From contig CAILAY010000173.1 in the NCBI GenBank assembly GCA_903832285.1, forward strand, positions 1 through 45,074: DNA of 45,074 nt, in the 5' to 3' direction. Source of the DNA: an uncultured beta proteobacterium. GTDB taxonomy: Bacteria > Pseudomonadota > Gammaproteobacteria > Burkholderiales > Burkholderiaceae_C. Below the pieces are notes generated by a model. That model had not been told where the DNA came from. It worked only from the letters and a program-made list of their open reading frames with translations, and made no database searches. The position numbers and the translations under genes were made by a program. This document shows, in pieces, positions 8,560 to 16,743 of this stretch (within the stretch, counting starts at the first letter, position 1; each line of letters begins with the position of its first letter).

Positions 8560-9450
8560 TTGCCTTATTCCCATCTTCTGCTGGCGCTGTCCGTGGTGTT
8601 CATCTGGGGCACCAACTTTGTCGTGATCCGCTGGGGCCTGGATGGATTGCCGCCGTTCCTGTTTGCTGCGCTGCGCTTTGCATTCTCGGCCCTGCCGTGG
8701 CTGCTGTTCATACGCCGTCCAGCCGTGCCTTGGCACAAGCTGGCGGCCTTTGGCATGCTGCTGGGGGTGGGGCAGTTCGCTTTGCTTTTTCTGGCCGTCC
8801 GCGCCGATATTTCACCCGGGCTGGCGTCGCTGGTGATCCAGATCCAGGTGTTCTTCACCATCGGCATATCCCTGCTCACATTGGGCGAGCGCGTGCGCGG
8901 TTTTCAGCTGGCCGGGTTGGTGCTGGCGGTCGCCGGGCTCGCCGTGATTGCTGGGCACGTTGACGCAACTCTCACCTTAAAAGGTCTGGTGCTGGTGATA
9001 GCCGCGGCGTTCTTTTGGTCGTGCGCGAACGTCGTAGCCAAGACCGTGGGGCGTGTGGACATGCTGGGCTTCATGGTCTGGATCAGCCTGTTTTCCGCGC
9101 CCCCTTTGTTTCTGCTCTCATGGTGGCTGGAAGGCGCGCAGGCGATGGCGCAGGCCGTAACGCACGCCAGCCTGGGCGTTTGGGCTTGCGTGTTGTGGCA
9201 GGCGCTGGGAAACACGCTCTATGGCTATGGCGTGTGGAACTGGTTGCTGGCACGGCACCCTGCTGCCACGGTCACGCCCATGGCGCTGATGGTGCCGGTG
9301 TTTGGCATGGGCGCATCCGCCCTGTCTTTGGGTGAGCCCCTGCCCGGGTGGAAATTGGGCGCAGCAGCCCTGGTGTTATGCGGTTTGGGCGTGATCGTGC
9401 TGTGGCCCAGGTTGCGCCAGCGGCGCAACGCGCGCGGGGCCGCGTCGTGA
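8560..9450 (+). CDS. eamA: EamA/DMT-family exporter (O-acetylserine/cysteine exporter-like)
   Basis: This 296-aa inner-membrane protein has about ten hydrophobic helices arranged as two EamA repeats. It resembles E. coli EamA (YdeD): an N-terminus with FIWGTNFVVIRWGL, then GLASLVIQIQVFFTI, LGERVRGFQLAGLVLAV, and a second-half GERLxG-like LGEPLPGWKLGA. EamA exports O-acetylserine and cysteine; that role is inferred from similarity. The start is a TTG at 8560 preceded by a CTGGAG-type ribosome-binding site; no in-frame ATG precedes the first helix. The presence of cysE in the same window is suggestive only. Confidence 0.82.
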   Translation: MPYSHLLLALSVVFIWGTNFVVIRWGLDGLPPFLFAALRFAFSALPWLLFIRRPAVPWHKLAAFGMLLGVGQFALLFLAVRADISPGLASLVIQIQVFFTIGISLLTLGERVRGFQLAGLVLAVAGLAVIAGHVDATLTLKGLVLVIAAAFFWSCANVVAKTVGRVDMLGFMVWISLFSAPPLFLLSWWLEGAQAMAQAVTHASLGVWACVLWQALGNTLYGYGVWNWLLARHPAATVTPMALMVPVFGMGASALSLGEPLPGWKLGAAALVLCGLGVIVLWPRLRQRRNARGAAS

Positions 9451-9502
9451 ATTCAGACCTTGCGCGTGGCGAATGCAGCGGCCGTTGAGGTAGCATGAGC
9501 TC

Positions 9503-10189
9503 ATGGAAAATCACGCCCTGCCCCCGAAGCGCCCGCGTCTCATACGCGTCTTCACCGCACGTCCCCGCCTTTTCATTTGCGCCCTGATCGGCGCTCTTGC
9601 AGTGGCCCTGTTGCCCACCACTTTGGCGCAGCAGACGATCACGCGCGTGATCATCGGCTGGAACCTGGGCGCCTGCCTCTATTTGCTGCTCTCGGCCCGC
9701 ATGATGTTCTGGTCCACGCACGAACGAATGCGCAAACGCGCACTGCAACACGACGACGGTCGCATCATGGTGCTGGTGCTGGTGGTCACGGCCGCCGTCA
9801 TGTGCCTGGGTGCGATCGTGGCCGAACTGGGCGTCGTCAAGGATATGCACGGCAGCTTGCGCTACGCTCACATCGGGCTGGCCGCGCTCACGGTCTTGTC
9901 CTCCTGGGCCTTCACCCAGGTCATGTTCGCGCTGCACTATGCGCACGACTATTACGGCGCCGAGTCGCGTGGTCGGTCTGGTGGACTGGACTTCCCGGGC
10001 GGCCACGCACCGGACTATGGTGACTTCCTGTACTTTGCCTGCGTCATTGGAACGTCGGGACAGACTGCCGACGTCAGCTTCACCAGCCGGACCATGCGCC
10101 GCACAGGTCTGGTTCATTGCGTGCTGGCATTCTTCTTCAACACCACGCTGGTGGCGCTCACGATCAACATCGCTTCGGGGCTTTTCTGA
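9503..10189 (+). CDS. DUF1345 family membrane protein
   Basis: This 228-aa protein has about five transmembrane helices. It carries the DUF1345 hallmarks: a central [15 protein letters not shown] segment, then [31 protein letters not shown], and a terminal helix with [25 protein letters not shown]. The function is not known. The stop codon overlaps the start of the downstream thioredoxin gene by one base (TGATG), indicating an operon. Confidence 0.88.
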   Translation: MENHALPPKRPRLIRVFTARPRLFICALIGALAVALLPTTLAQQTITRVIIGWNLGACLYLLLSARMMFWSTHERMRKRALQHDDGRIMVLVLVVTAAVMCLGAIVAELGVVKDMHGSLRYAHIGLAALTVLSSWAFTQVMFALHYAHDYYGAESRGRSGGLDFPGGHAPDYGDFLYFACVIGTSGQTADVSFTSRTMRRTGLVHCVLAFFFNTTLVALTINIASGLF

Positions 10190-10707
10190 TGCGCACAACA
10201 ATGGCCGTCCTCAACCGCTGTGCCTGGTTACTGGCACTGATGCTGGCGCTACCGGCCCCCGGTGCTGAGTTGGTGCTTGGCGCGAGCGCGCCCGAGGTCC
10301 GGGCCAAGCTGCTGGACAGCACGCTCCAATTCCAGTTGTCAGCGAATCGTGGCAAGGTCACCATCATCAATTTCTGGGCCACCTGGTGCGCTCCGTGCAA
10401 GGCGGAAATGCCCGCGCTGCAAGCGTACTACGACAAGCACAAGGGCGAAGGTCTGGAGCTTCTGGCGATCAGCATGGACGAACCTGGCAAGCTGGCCGAA
10501 GTCAGACAAGTGGCCAAGGAATTCAGCTTCGCCGTTGCGCTCAAGACCGAGGCCGACTTCAAGGCGCTGGGCCGGATTTGGAGGATGCCGTCCACGTTTG
10601 TGATCGACAGGAAAGGCATCCTCCGAAAGAACGGTCACGAAGGTGAGCCTGAAGTCACTCTCCCCCAACTTGAAGCGCTCGTGACCCCGCTGCTGACCCA
10701 GCCCTGA
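10189..10707 (+). CDS. TlpA-like thioredoxin-fold protein
   Basis: This 172-aa periplasmic or membrane-tethered thioredoxin-fold protein has an N-terminal hydrophobic signal (about 8-26) and a redox centre WATWCAPCKAEMP with Cys67 and Cys70, typical of the TlpA/ResA/AhpC-TSA group. Further family features are NFWATWC, the cis-Pro segment RMPSTFVIDRKG, and the EGLELLAISMD strand. Such proteins reduce disulphides during cytochrome c or copper-centre assembly; the target here is unknown. The ATG at 10189 is chosen over an upstream start inside the DUF1345 gene. It converges on the beta-barrel gene with a 12-bp gap. Confidence 0.88.
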   Translation: MRTTMAVLNRCAWLLALMLALPAPGAELVLGASAPEVRAKLLDSTLQFQLSANRGKVTIINFWATWCAPCKAEMPALQAYYDKHKGEGLELLAISMDEPGKLAEVRQVAKEFSFAVALKTEADFKALGRIWRMPSTFVIDRKGILRKNGHEGEPEVTLPQLEALVTPLLTQP

Positions 10708-10719
10708 AGTCGCGCCGGT

Positions 10720-11670
10720 TCAGAACTCGAATCGGGTTCCGACCGAGAACGTGGTTTTTGGTGCGAGTTGATAGCCATTCAGATTCTGGTAGATCGGCAA
10801 CTGCACAAAGCCGTACACCTTGGTCTTTTCGCCCACGCCAAAGCTCAACCCCGGACTCAGGTAGATGGTTTTCCCACCGGAGTCATCGGGCGACGCGTTG
10901 ACCCCGGAGTCCTTGGCTGAGATCCGTGCGTTCACCTGAATCTGCGGCACGATGGCGTCCAGTCCGAGGTAACGAAAACCGGCATTCAGGTTGAGCGCGC
11001 GGCCGGGTTTGAAGCCGTCGCTGCTGTTGAGCGGCAACTGCGCCGTCGCCTGTCCAAAGTAATCCCAATTTTGCGACAGTGATGCGAAGTGAAACAGGCC
11101 CAGGATCGCGTCCGTAGTGCCGCTGCCGGGTTGCAGGCCGCGGTCCAGCGGGTCACCCGCGATCGCGCCCGCACTAAAGGTCTGGGTATGGCTGCCAGTG
11201 GCCAGCTTCAGCCCGAATTGCAGTCCGGTATTGCCTTCCTCACGCAGGCCCGTGTAGCGCACGATCAGCTTGGCGTCACCTACGCTTTGCGTGTGCGAAG
11301 TGCCGGCATCGCTGCCGTCAAAGGCCATGCCGTTGGTGGCATGGCTTCGATCAATGTACGGCAGCAGCAGATTCAATCCCCAATTTTGTGAAGGGCTGTA
11401 ATCGATGCCGACCGTCACGTACTGGTTCCTGGTATAGAGCTCCTGTTCGTGTCCCGGCACGGGCCAGACTCCGACCGCACCGGTACCGGAGCGCACCTGG
11501 TTCTGGTTCAGGTTGTCGTAGCGCAGATCGAAGCGCACGCCGGCGCCTGAAGAAATGCCCTGACTGTCCCAGTCTGAGCTCAGGGAACAGCCGCAACTGG
11601 CACAGGCAAAAACGGCCGCTGAGGGCAGAGTTGCCACCAGAGCCAGAAGAATTTTGGTTTGTCTTTTCAT
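10720..11670 (-). CDS. Outer-membrane beta-barrel protein with N-terminal CASCGC motif
   Basis: This 316-aa protein begins with a signal peptide (MKRQTKILLALVATLPSAAVFA) followed at once by a CASCGCSLSSDW segment. The rest is made of alternating strands (for example GVRFDLRYDNLN, QYVTVGIDYSP, LNLNAGFRYLG, KVYGFVQLPIY) and ends in a strand closing with Phe (FSVGTRFEF), the usual outer-membrane barrel signature. The cysteine cluster straight after the signal cleavage site may bind metal or form disulphides; this is inference. It is downstream of DUF2946 and OB-fold genes on the same strand. I do not know a substrate. Confidence 0.78.
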   Translation of the reverse strand: MKRQTKILLALVATLPSAAVFACASCGCSLSSDWDSQGISSGAGVRFDLRYDNLNQNQVRSGTGAVGVWPVPGHEQELYTRNQYVTVGIDYSPSQNWGLNLLLPYIDRSHATNGMAFDGSDAGTSHTQSVGDAKLIVRYTGLREEGNTGLQFGLKLATGSHTQTFSAGAIAGDPLDRGLQPGSGTTDAILGLFHFASLSQNWDYFGQATAQLPLNSSDGFKPGRALNLNAGFRYLGLDAIVPQIQVNARISAKDSGVNASPDDSGGKTIYLSPGLSFGVGEKTKVYGFVQLPIYQNLNGYQLAPKTTFSVGTRFEF

Positions 11671-11814
11671 AGGTTTCTCACGGGCGGTGATCCGAAGACC
11701 ACCACAAGAAAATGCGAATTCGGGGCAACGCAGTCTAAGCGGCCCGCGCGGGAAATATCGGCAGCGACCTGAAGCAAGCGTGGGCTTGTCCGAAGGCGAT
11801 ACTCACAGCAGCCT

Positions 11815-12189
11815 TCAGGTCGGCGGCGGTGCGCGCGAGCACGGCGCAAGCCAGTCCGGTAGAGGACGCGAAACGCTGGCCTCAGGAGCGAGCGGCACGA
11901 GCGTGCGCTGAGGCGCAAGATGCGGCTTTTCAATCTGAGTGGGTGGGCCAGAATTAGCGCCATTCAAGTAGCAACACGGGCAGAGGTCCTCGTGCCGGTC
12001 GGCGTCTGCGGGCACGTCACCTGCCAGATCAGCACGCCGCTCAGACTGGGCGCTGCAGATCCCCTGCCAGTCACCCGGGCTTCCCCTCCAGGATGGGTAG
12101 GCATGCGCCATCGTCGGCGCAAGCGCCGACCACAGCATGGCGATGATCGCCATCCATCCGCTGAGTTGACGCCTGGAACAGATAAACAT
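11815..12189 (-). CDS. DUF2946 family protein
   Basis: This 124-aa protein has an N-terminal hydrophobic segment (about 10-28, LSGWMAIIAMLWSALAPTMA) followed by an ICSAQ motif and a DLCPCCYLN motif, the pattern seen in DUF2946 proteins. These are small envelope proteins often found near copper-responsive or TonB-dependent genes; the role is unproven. The start at 12189 (MFICSRRQLSGW) is preferred to one at 12225 because it leads directly into the signal-like helix. The C-terminal 40 residues are Pro-rich and not conserved in my recollection. Confidence 0.7.
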   Translation of the reverse strand: MFICSRRQLSGWMAIIAMLWSALAPTMAHAYPSWRGSPGDWQGICSAQSERRADLAGDVPADADRHEDLCPCCYLNGANSGPPTQIEKPHLAPQRTLVPLAPEASVSRPLPDWLAPCSRAPPPT

Positions 12190-12259
12190 CTCTGAAATTT
12201 GTGAGCGGCCGGAACAATCCCGCAAGTTTACCCAACTGCCTTGACCCGCGCCACCTGGC

Positions 12260-12943
12260 TCAAGGCCGCAGCGTGGCGTCTTCGATCAGCACCTTGTAGG
12301 CGTATCCCGATCCGAAGTCCTTGTCGGTATGTACCACGCCCGACGCCGTCAACACGTCGCCAAGTTTGGCGGCGGCGACTGTGGTGACAAGGATGTCGTC
12401 CGTGCCGTCGGCGGCGGAGCCCGTGCCGTCACGCAGATGGATCCAGTTCTTGCCCATGATGCCGGCGTTGTACTTCACGACCTTGCCACGAACCTGAACG
12501 GGCTTGTCCTTCAGCGCCCCCGGTTTGGTCATGACTTCGGCCACAGTACGCGCGTTGGCACCCGTGGCCTTGGGAACCATGATCGGGCTGGAGTCAACCG
12601 CTTTTGCAGCACCTGCAGGCGCTGCAGCACCGCTGCTTGCGAGGTTGCCGAAAACAATCGTTGGAAAAGTCTTCTTCAGGCTCTTGCTTTCAAAGTTCTT
12701 CATCACGCTCACGTTTTCAATCGTGACTTTGGCGCCCTTCTTCACCGCTGCCGCTCCCACAGCGGCCCAGGTCTCGCCGTCCTGGGTCTTGAGCAGCAAA
12801 TAGGTGTAGCTGTCGACGTCCTTGACTTCGAGTACTTCGCCGGTCACGGTGGTGGCCGCCTGCCCAGCCGGAGCTCCAGCCGCCCAGGATGTGGCTGGAA
12901 GCAGGCCGGCAAACAATAGGCACAGAGTCAAGAGAATTTTCAT
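12260..12943 (-). CDS. Exported OB-fold nucleic-acid-binding-like protein
   Basis: This 227-aa protein has a signal peptide (MKILLTLCLLFAGLLPATSWA) and two OB-fold-like segments. The first is around TVTGEVLEVKDVDSYTYLLL (about 30-85). The second is around KPVQVRGKVVKYNAGIMGKN with WIHLRDGTG and ASGVVHTDKDFGSGYAYKVL (about 150-227). An Ala-rich linker joins them. Such proteins are usually annotated as OB-fold or DNA-binding proteins, but export makes a nucleic-acid role doubtful. The start at 12943 is set by the signal peptide. It may be the first gene of the run with DUF2946 and the barrel protein. Confidence 0.75.
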   Translation of the reverse strand: MKILLTLCLLFAGLLPATSWAAGAPAGQAATTVTGEVLEVKDVDSYTYLLLKTQDGETWAAVGAAAVKKGAKVTIENVSVMKNFESKSLKKTFPTIVFGNLASSGAAAPAGAAKAVDSSPIMVPKATGANARTVAEVMTKPGALKDKPVQVRGKVVKYNAGIMGKNWIHLRDGTGSAADGTDDILVTTVAAAKLGDVLTASGVVHTDKDFGSGYAYKVLIEDATLRP

Positions 12944-13023
12944 GATGGATACGCCGTAGGAAAGGGTCAAGGATAACAGGCCATCACATGACGTTTTCAC
13001 GGACAAGCTCGGGCTTGATCAAC

Positions 13024-13098
13024 TGGTCCCGCCGACAGGAATCGAACCTGTATTTCACGCTTAGGAGGCATGCGCACTATCCATTGTGCTACGGCGAG
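13024..13098 (-). tRNA. tRNA-Arg (anticodon CCU)
   Basis: The minus strand folds into a complete cloverleaf: acceptor CTCGCCG/CGGCGGG, D-arm GCAC/GTGC, anticodon stem CATGC/GCGTG with loop CTCCTAA (anticodon CCT), T-arm ACAGG/CCTGT with loop TTCGATT, discriminator A, and an encoded CCA end at 13026-13024. It reads AGG codons, which are rare in high-GC genomes. It lies between the VWA gene and the OB-fold gene, all on the same strand. Confidence 0.95.
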
Positions 13099-13170
13099 TG
13101 GGTGGTGCAGTGCGGCGATTTTAATCGCCCGCCAACGCATCAATCGCGCTGTCTGCACGCGCACCTCGCG

Positions 13171-14364
13171 CTACTTGGTAAGCATGCGCATGGCTTCTTC
13201 CAGACCCCTGAGCGTGAGCGGGTACATGCGCTGGCTTACCAACTGCTGGATCACGCTGATGCTTTGGCGGTATTGCCACACGCCCTGTGGTTCGGGGTTG
13301 ATCCACGCGAATCTTGGGAAGGCGTGGGTCAGGCGTTGCAGCCATTCGGCACCAGCCTCTTCGTTGTTATATTCGACGCTACCGCCGGGCTGAAGGATTT
13401 CGTAGGGACTCATGGTGGCGTCGCCGACAAAGATGAGCTTGTAGTCCTTGTTGTACTTGCGAATGATGTCCCAGGTGTCGAACTTCTCGGCAAAGCGGCG
13501 CCGGTTGTTCTTCCACATGAAGTCGTATACGCAGTTGTGGAAGTAGTAGAACTCGAGATGCTTGAATTCGGTCGTGGTGGCGGAGAACAGTTCTTCCACG
13601 CGTGCGATGTGCTCGTCCATGGTGCCACCCACATCCATCAGCAGCAGCACCTTGACGTTGTTGTGGCGCTCGGGAATCATTTTGATATCGAGATAGCCCG
13701 CGTTTGCCGCCGTGCTGCGGATGGTGTCGGGCAGGTCCAGTTCCAACTCGTGGCCTTCGCGCGCAAACTTGCGCAAGCGCCGCAGCGCGACCTTGATGTT
13801 GCGCGTTCCCAGTTCCTGCGAATCGTCGTAGTCCTTGTAGCCGCGCTGCTCCCAGACCTTGACTGCGCTTTTGTTCTTGCCCGATCCGCCGATGCGCACA
13901 CCCTGCGGGTTGTATCCACCCTGACCGAAGGGCGATGTGCCGCCCGTTCCGATCCATTTAGAGCCACCTTCGTGCCGCTCATTCTGTTCTTCGAGGCGCT
14001 TCTTCAAGGTCTCCATGAGCTCGTCCCAGCCCATCTTTTCGATCGCTGCCTTCTGCTCGGGTGTGAGCTCGCGTTCCAGCATCTGGCGCAGCCAGTCGAG
14101 CGGAATTTCCTTCGTGAAGTCGGCCAGCATTTCCACACCCTTGAAGTAGGCCGCGAAGGCGCGATCAAACTTGTCGAAGTGCTTTTCGTCCTTCACCAGC
14201 GTGATCCGGCTGAGGTAGTAGAAGTCGTCCAGGCTGTAGGCCTGACTGCCGTCATCGGCAGGGCCGACAACGCCCAACTTCAGGGCTTCCAGCAGCGTCA
14301 GGTACTCCTTCACCGAAACCGGCAGCTTGGCAGCACGAAGGTTGTAAAAGAACGGGATCAGCAT
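13171..14364 (-). CDS. CoxE-like von Willebrand factor A domain protein
   Basis: This 397-aa cytoplasmic protein has an N-terminal helical part (MLIPFFYNLRAAKLPVSVKEY), a Gly-rich central linker (GGTSPFGQGGYNPQGVRIGG), and a C-terminal VWA domain. The MIDAS motif is LLLMDVGGTMDEH, with Gly in place of the first Ser of the usual DxSxS; this variant is also known in CoxE-like proteins. VWA proteins of this type work with a MoxR AAA ATPase, here encoded by the first gene of the same run, as a chaperone for metal-cofactor insertion or protein remodelling. The start at 14364 is set by family similarity. Confidence 0.9.
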   Translation of the reverse strand: MLIPFFYNLRAAKLPVSVKEYLTLLEALKLGVVGPADDGSQAYSLDDFYYLSRITLVKDEKHFDKFDRAFAAYFKGVEMLADFTKEIPLDWLRQMLERELTPEQKAAIEKMGWDELMETLKKRLEEQNERHEGGSKWIGTGGTSPFGQGGYNPQGVRIGGSGKNKSAVKVWEQRGYKDYDDSQELGTRNIKVALRRLRKFAREGHELELDLPDTIRSTAANAGYLDIKMIPERHNNVKVLLLMDVGGTMDEHIARVEELFSATTTEFKHLEFYYFHNCVYDFMWKNNRRRFAEKFDTWDIIRKYNKDYKLIFVGDATMSPYEILQPGGSVEYNNEEAGAEWLQRLTHAFPRFAWINPEPQGVWQYRQSISVIQQLVSQRMYPLTLRGLEEAMRMLTK

Positions 14365-14401
14365 GCTTGGGAGTCCGGATGAAGCACGGCGAGTAAGGCT
14401 C

Positions 14402-14995
14402 TTAGCGAGGCTTTTCCAACAGGTACAGCAATTGGGCACGTGCCTCCGGCCATTCGCCTGCACGCATGCTGTACATCACGGTGTCGCGGATTGTGCCGTC
14501 GCGGCGCAGGGCATGGCCGCGGATCACCCCGTCCTTTTTTGCACCGAGCCGCTCGATCGCCTGCTGCGATACGAAGTTGAAATTGTCGGTGCGCCAGCCA
14601 ACCACATGACAACCCAGCGTATCAAAAGCGTGGCTCATCATGAGCAGTTTGGAGACCGTGTTGACATGCGTGCGTTGGCAACGCTTCGCATACCAGGTCC
14701 AGCCGATTTCCACACGCTTCACGGCCGGCAGAATGTCGTGGTAGCTGGTGCACCCCAGCACCGTGCCGGTGGCCGTGTCTGTCACCGCAAAGGCAAAGCG
14801 CTGACCGGCTTCGCGCTGCGCCAGCGCGCTCACGATGTAGTCGCGCGTCTGCTCGGGTTCGGGCACGGAGGTGATGCGCAGGTTCCAGAGTTCGCCGTCC
14901 GCCGCAGCGGCGCGCAGTCCTTGTTCGTGCTCCAGCGCCAGCGGCACGAGGCGCAATCCTCGTTGTTCCAGAATGACAGGTTCGACAAATGACAT
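14402..14995 (-). CDS. GNAT-family N-acetyltransferase (RimJ/RimL-like)
   Basis: This 197-aa acetyltransferase belongs to the Acetyltransf_3 (RimJ/RimL) type. It shows an N-terminal 'LRLVPLALEHEQGL' strand-helix, a central FAVTDTATGTVLGCTSYHDI strand pair, the EIGWTWYAKRCQRT region where the acetyl-CoA loop is expected, and a C-terminal GCHVVGWRTDNFNFVSQQAIERLG segment. The Q/R-x-x-G-x-G/A loop is degenerate (KRCQRTHVNT). The substrate is unknown. It is encoded between the MoxR ATPase and the VWA gene with only 9 and 37 bp gaps, which suggests co-transcription. Confidence 0.88.
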   Translation of the reverse strand: MSFVEPVILEQRGLRLVPLALEHEQGLRAAAADGELWNLRITSVPEPEQTRDYIVSALAQREAGQRFAFAVTDTATGTVLGCTSYHDILPAVKRVEIGWTWYAKRCQRTHVNTVSKLLMMSHAFDTLGCHVVGWRTDNFNFVSQQAIERLGAKKDGVIRGHALRRDGTIRDTVMYSMRAGEWPEARAQLLYLLEKPR

Positions 14996-15004
14996 GGTCA
15001 GTCC

Positions 15005-15859
15005 CTAACGATTTCGACCTTGCATGAACACAAGCTTTTCAAACAGCGTCACGTCCTGCTCGTTCTTCAGCAGCGCGCCCACCAGGGGCGGAACCGCAAC
15101 CTTGTCCTCCTTCGTATGCAGCGCTTCGGCCGAAATGTCTTCAGCCAACAGCAGCTTGAGCCAGTCCAGCAGTTCGCTGGTGGAGGGCTTCTTCTTCAAC
15201 CCCGGCAGACCGCGCACATCGAAGAAGGTCTTCATTGCGGCGGCCAGAAGATCGCGCTTGAGACCGGGGAAATGCACGTCCACTATTCTCTGCATGGTCG
15301 GTGCGTCGGGGAATTTGATGTAGTGAAAGAAGCAGCGGCGCAAAAAGGCATCAGGTAATTCCTTTTCGTTGTTGGACGTGATGAACACCAGCGGACGGTT
15401 CTTCGCCCGAACCCACTCCCGCGTCTCGTAGCAGTAGAACTCCATGCGGTCGATCTCGCGCAGCAGGTCGTTGGGAAATTCGATATCGGCCTTGTCGATC
15501 TCGTCGATCAGCAGCGCCACCGGTTCTTCTGCCGTGAACGCCTGCCACAGCACACCCTTGACGATGTAATTGTGGATGTCTTTGACGCGCTCCCCGCCAT
15601 CCACGTCGGCAAGTTGGGAATCGCGCAGCCGGCTGACGGCGTCGTATTCATACAAGCCCTGCTGGGCCTTGGTGGTGGACTTGATGTGCCATTGAAGCAA
15701 GGGCATGTTCAGCGCCTGCGCCACTTCCTCGGCGAGCATGGTTTTGCCGGTGCCCGGTTCGCCCTTGACGAGCAATGGACGCTTCAGTGTGATGGCGGCG
15801 TTCACCGCAAGCATCAAATCCTGGGTGGCAACGTAGGATGAGGAACCTTGAAATTTCAT
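15005..15859 (-). CDS. MoxR-family AAA+ ATPase
   Basis: This 284-aa ATPase has Walker A GEPGTGKT (33-40), Walker B ALLIDEIDKAD (115-125), sensor 1 FITSNNEKELPDAFLRRC with the arginine finger, and an all-alpha lid domain. MoxR ATPases act as chaperones with VWA-domain partners, and the CoxE-like VWA gene lies downstream in the same run. The start MKFQGSSSYVATQDLM at 15859 is chosen because upstream codons to 15928 overlap the cytochrome promoter region and do not match the family. It is divergent from the cytochrome c4-like gene. Confidence 0.92.
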   Translation of the reverse strand: MKFQGSSSYVATQDLMLAVNAAITLKRPLLVKGEPGTGKTMLAEEVAQALNMPLLQWHIKSTTKAQQGLYEYDAVSRLRDSQLADVDGGERVKDIHNYIVKGVLWQAFTAEEPVALLIDEIDKADIEFPNDLLREIDRMEFYCYETREWVRAKNRPLVFITSNNEKELPDAFLRRCFFHYIKFPDAPTMQRIVDVHFPGLKRDLLAAAMKTFFDVRGLPGLKKKPSTSELLDWLKLLLAEDISAEALHTKEDKVAVPPLVGALLKNEQDVTLFEKLVFMQGRNR

Positions 15860-15952
15860 AGATACAGTGCAGACTAAATGAAAGGCCAGAAAAATGCGGA
15901 AGTGACCCTGTCCACAAGCGCCACGCAAGGGTTTTCAGGGGTGGCAACCTAC

Positions 15953-15981
15953 TGGAAGGGCCAAAAAGGCGCCGATATAAT
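15953..15981 (+). promoter_or_regulatory. Putative sigma-70 promoter of the cytochrome c4-like gene
   Basis: A perfect TATAAT -10 hexamer (15976-15981) lies 43 bp before the cytochrome start codon. The best -35 candidate at 17-bp spacing is TGGAAG (15953-15958), which is only a fair match. The MoxR gene starts divergently about 95 bp to the left. Confidence 0.5.
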
Positions 15982-16024
15982 CGGCCCTTGTTTTTCTTCA
16001 CTCAACGACGATTGTGCGCGCAAA

Positions 16025-16690
16025 ATGAAGTATTTTCTGACTACCCTGGCGGCGTTTATTGTCGCTTCCGTGACCACTCTGGCGAGCGCTCAAGAAATTA
16101 AAGGCAACGTCATCGCAGGTGAACAAAAGATTGCACTGTGCATGGGCTGTCACGGTATTCTGGGTTTCCATACCGGGTTCCCCGAGGTCTACCGGGTCCC
16201 ACGGATCTCCGGTCAGGGTGCCAAGTACATAGCGTCCGCCCTCAACGCCTACAAGAAGGGCGAGCGCAAGAACCCGTCCATGCGCGCCGTAGCCGAAACC
16301 CTGAGCGACCAGGACATCGCCGATGTGGCCGCTTATTACAGCGCACATGGTGTTGTGGAAGGCGCCAGCCTCCCCGCTGCACCGGCCAAGGCACCCGACA
16401 CCGCGGTCGCCGCCTTGCTCACCAAGGCCGGTTGCGTGTCCTGCCATGGCAGCAATTTCTCCAAACCCATTGACCCGACCTATCCCAAGATCGCGGGCCA
16501 ACATGCCGACTACCTTTACTTCGCGCTGATGTCTTACAAAACCGAAGGCAAGCCGTTGATCGGACGATCAAACCCCATCATGGGCGGCATGGCCAAGCAG
16601 TTTTCCGATGAAGAACTGCATCTGCTGGCAAACTATGTCGGCTCTCTGGATGGCGAGTTGAAGACGATACAGCAACCGCGTTTGCGCTAG
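16025..16690 (+). CDS. Dihaem cytochrome c4-like protein
   Basis: This 221-aa exported cytochrome has a signal peptide (to about ASAQ, residue 23) and two c-type haem sites: CMGCH (39-43) and CVSCH (137-141). The two half-molecules each have a later Met ligand candidate, in NPSMRAV and in GGMAKQFSDEE. The layout and length match cytochrome c4, a periplasmic electron carrier to terminal oxidases. The ATG at 16025 starts a clean signal peptide. A strong terminator follows 12 bp after the stop, so the gene is probably a single transcription unit. Confidence 0.92.
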   Translation: MKYFLTTLAAFIVASVTTLASAQEIKGNVIAGEQKIALCMGCHGILGFHTGFPEVYRVPRISGQGAKYIASALNAYKKGERKNPSMRAVAETLSDQDIADVAAYYSAHGVVEGASLPAAPAKAPDTAVAALLTKAGCVSCHGSNFSKPIDPTYPKIAGQHADYLYFALMSYKTEGKPLIGRSNPIMGGMAKQFSDEELHLLANYVGSLDGELKTIQQPRLR

Positions 16691-16701
16691 TCTTTTTGGT
16701 C

Positions 16702-16734
16702 ATGAAAAAGCCCGCAGTGTGCGGGCTTTTTCAT
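16702..16734. terminator. Rho-independent terminator after the cytochrome c4-like gene
   Basis: A perfect 15-bp stem (ATGAAAAAGCCCGCA paired with TGCGGGCTTTTTCAT) with a 3-nt loop and a T-run inside the right arm. It is symmetric and sits between the ends of the cytochrome gene and the convergent methyltransferase gene, so it can serve both. Confidence 0.9.
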
Positions 16735-16743
16735 GCGCGTCGC

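Noticed and set aside
12988..14382. A 464-codon open frame on the plus strand
   Set aside because: It is antisense to the VWA gene and also crosses the tRNA-Arg gene; its composition is that of a shadow.
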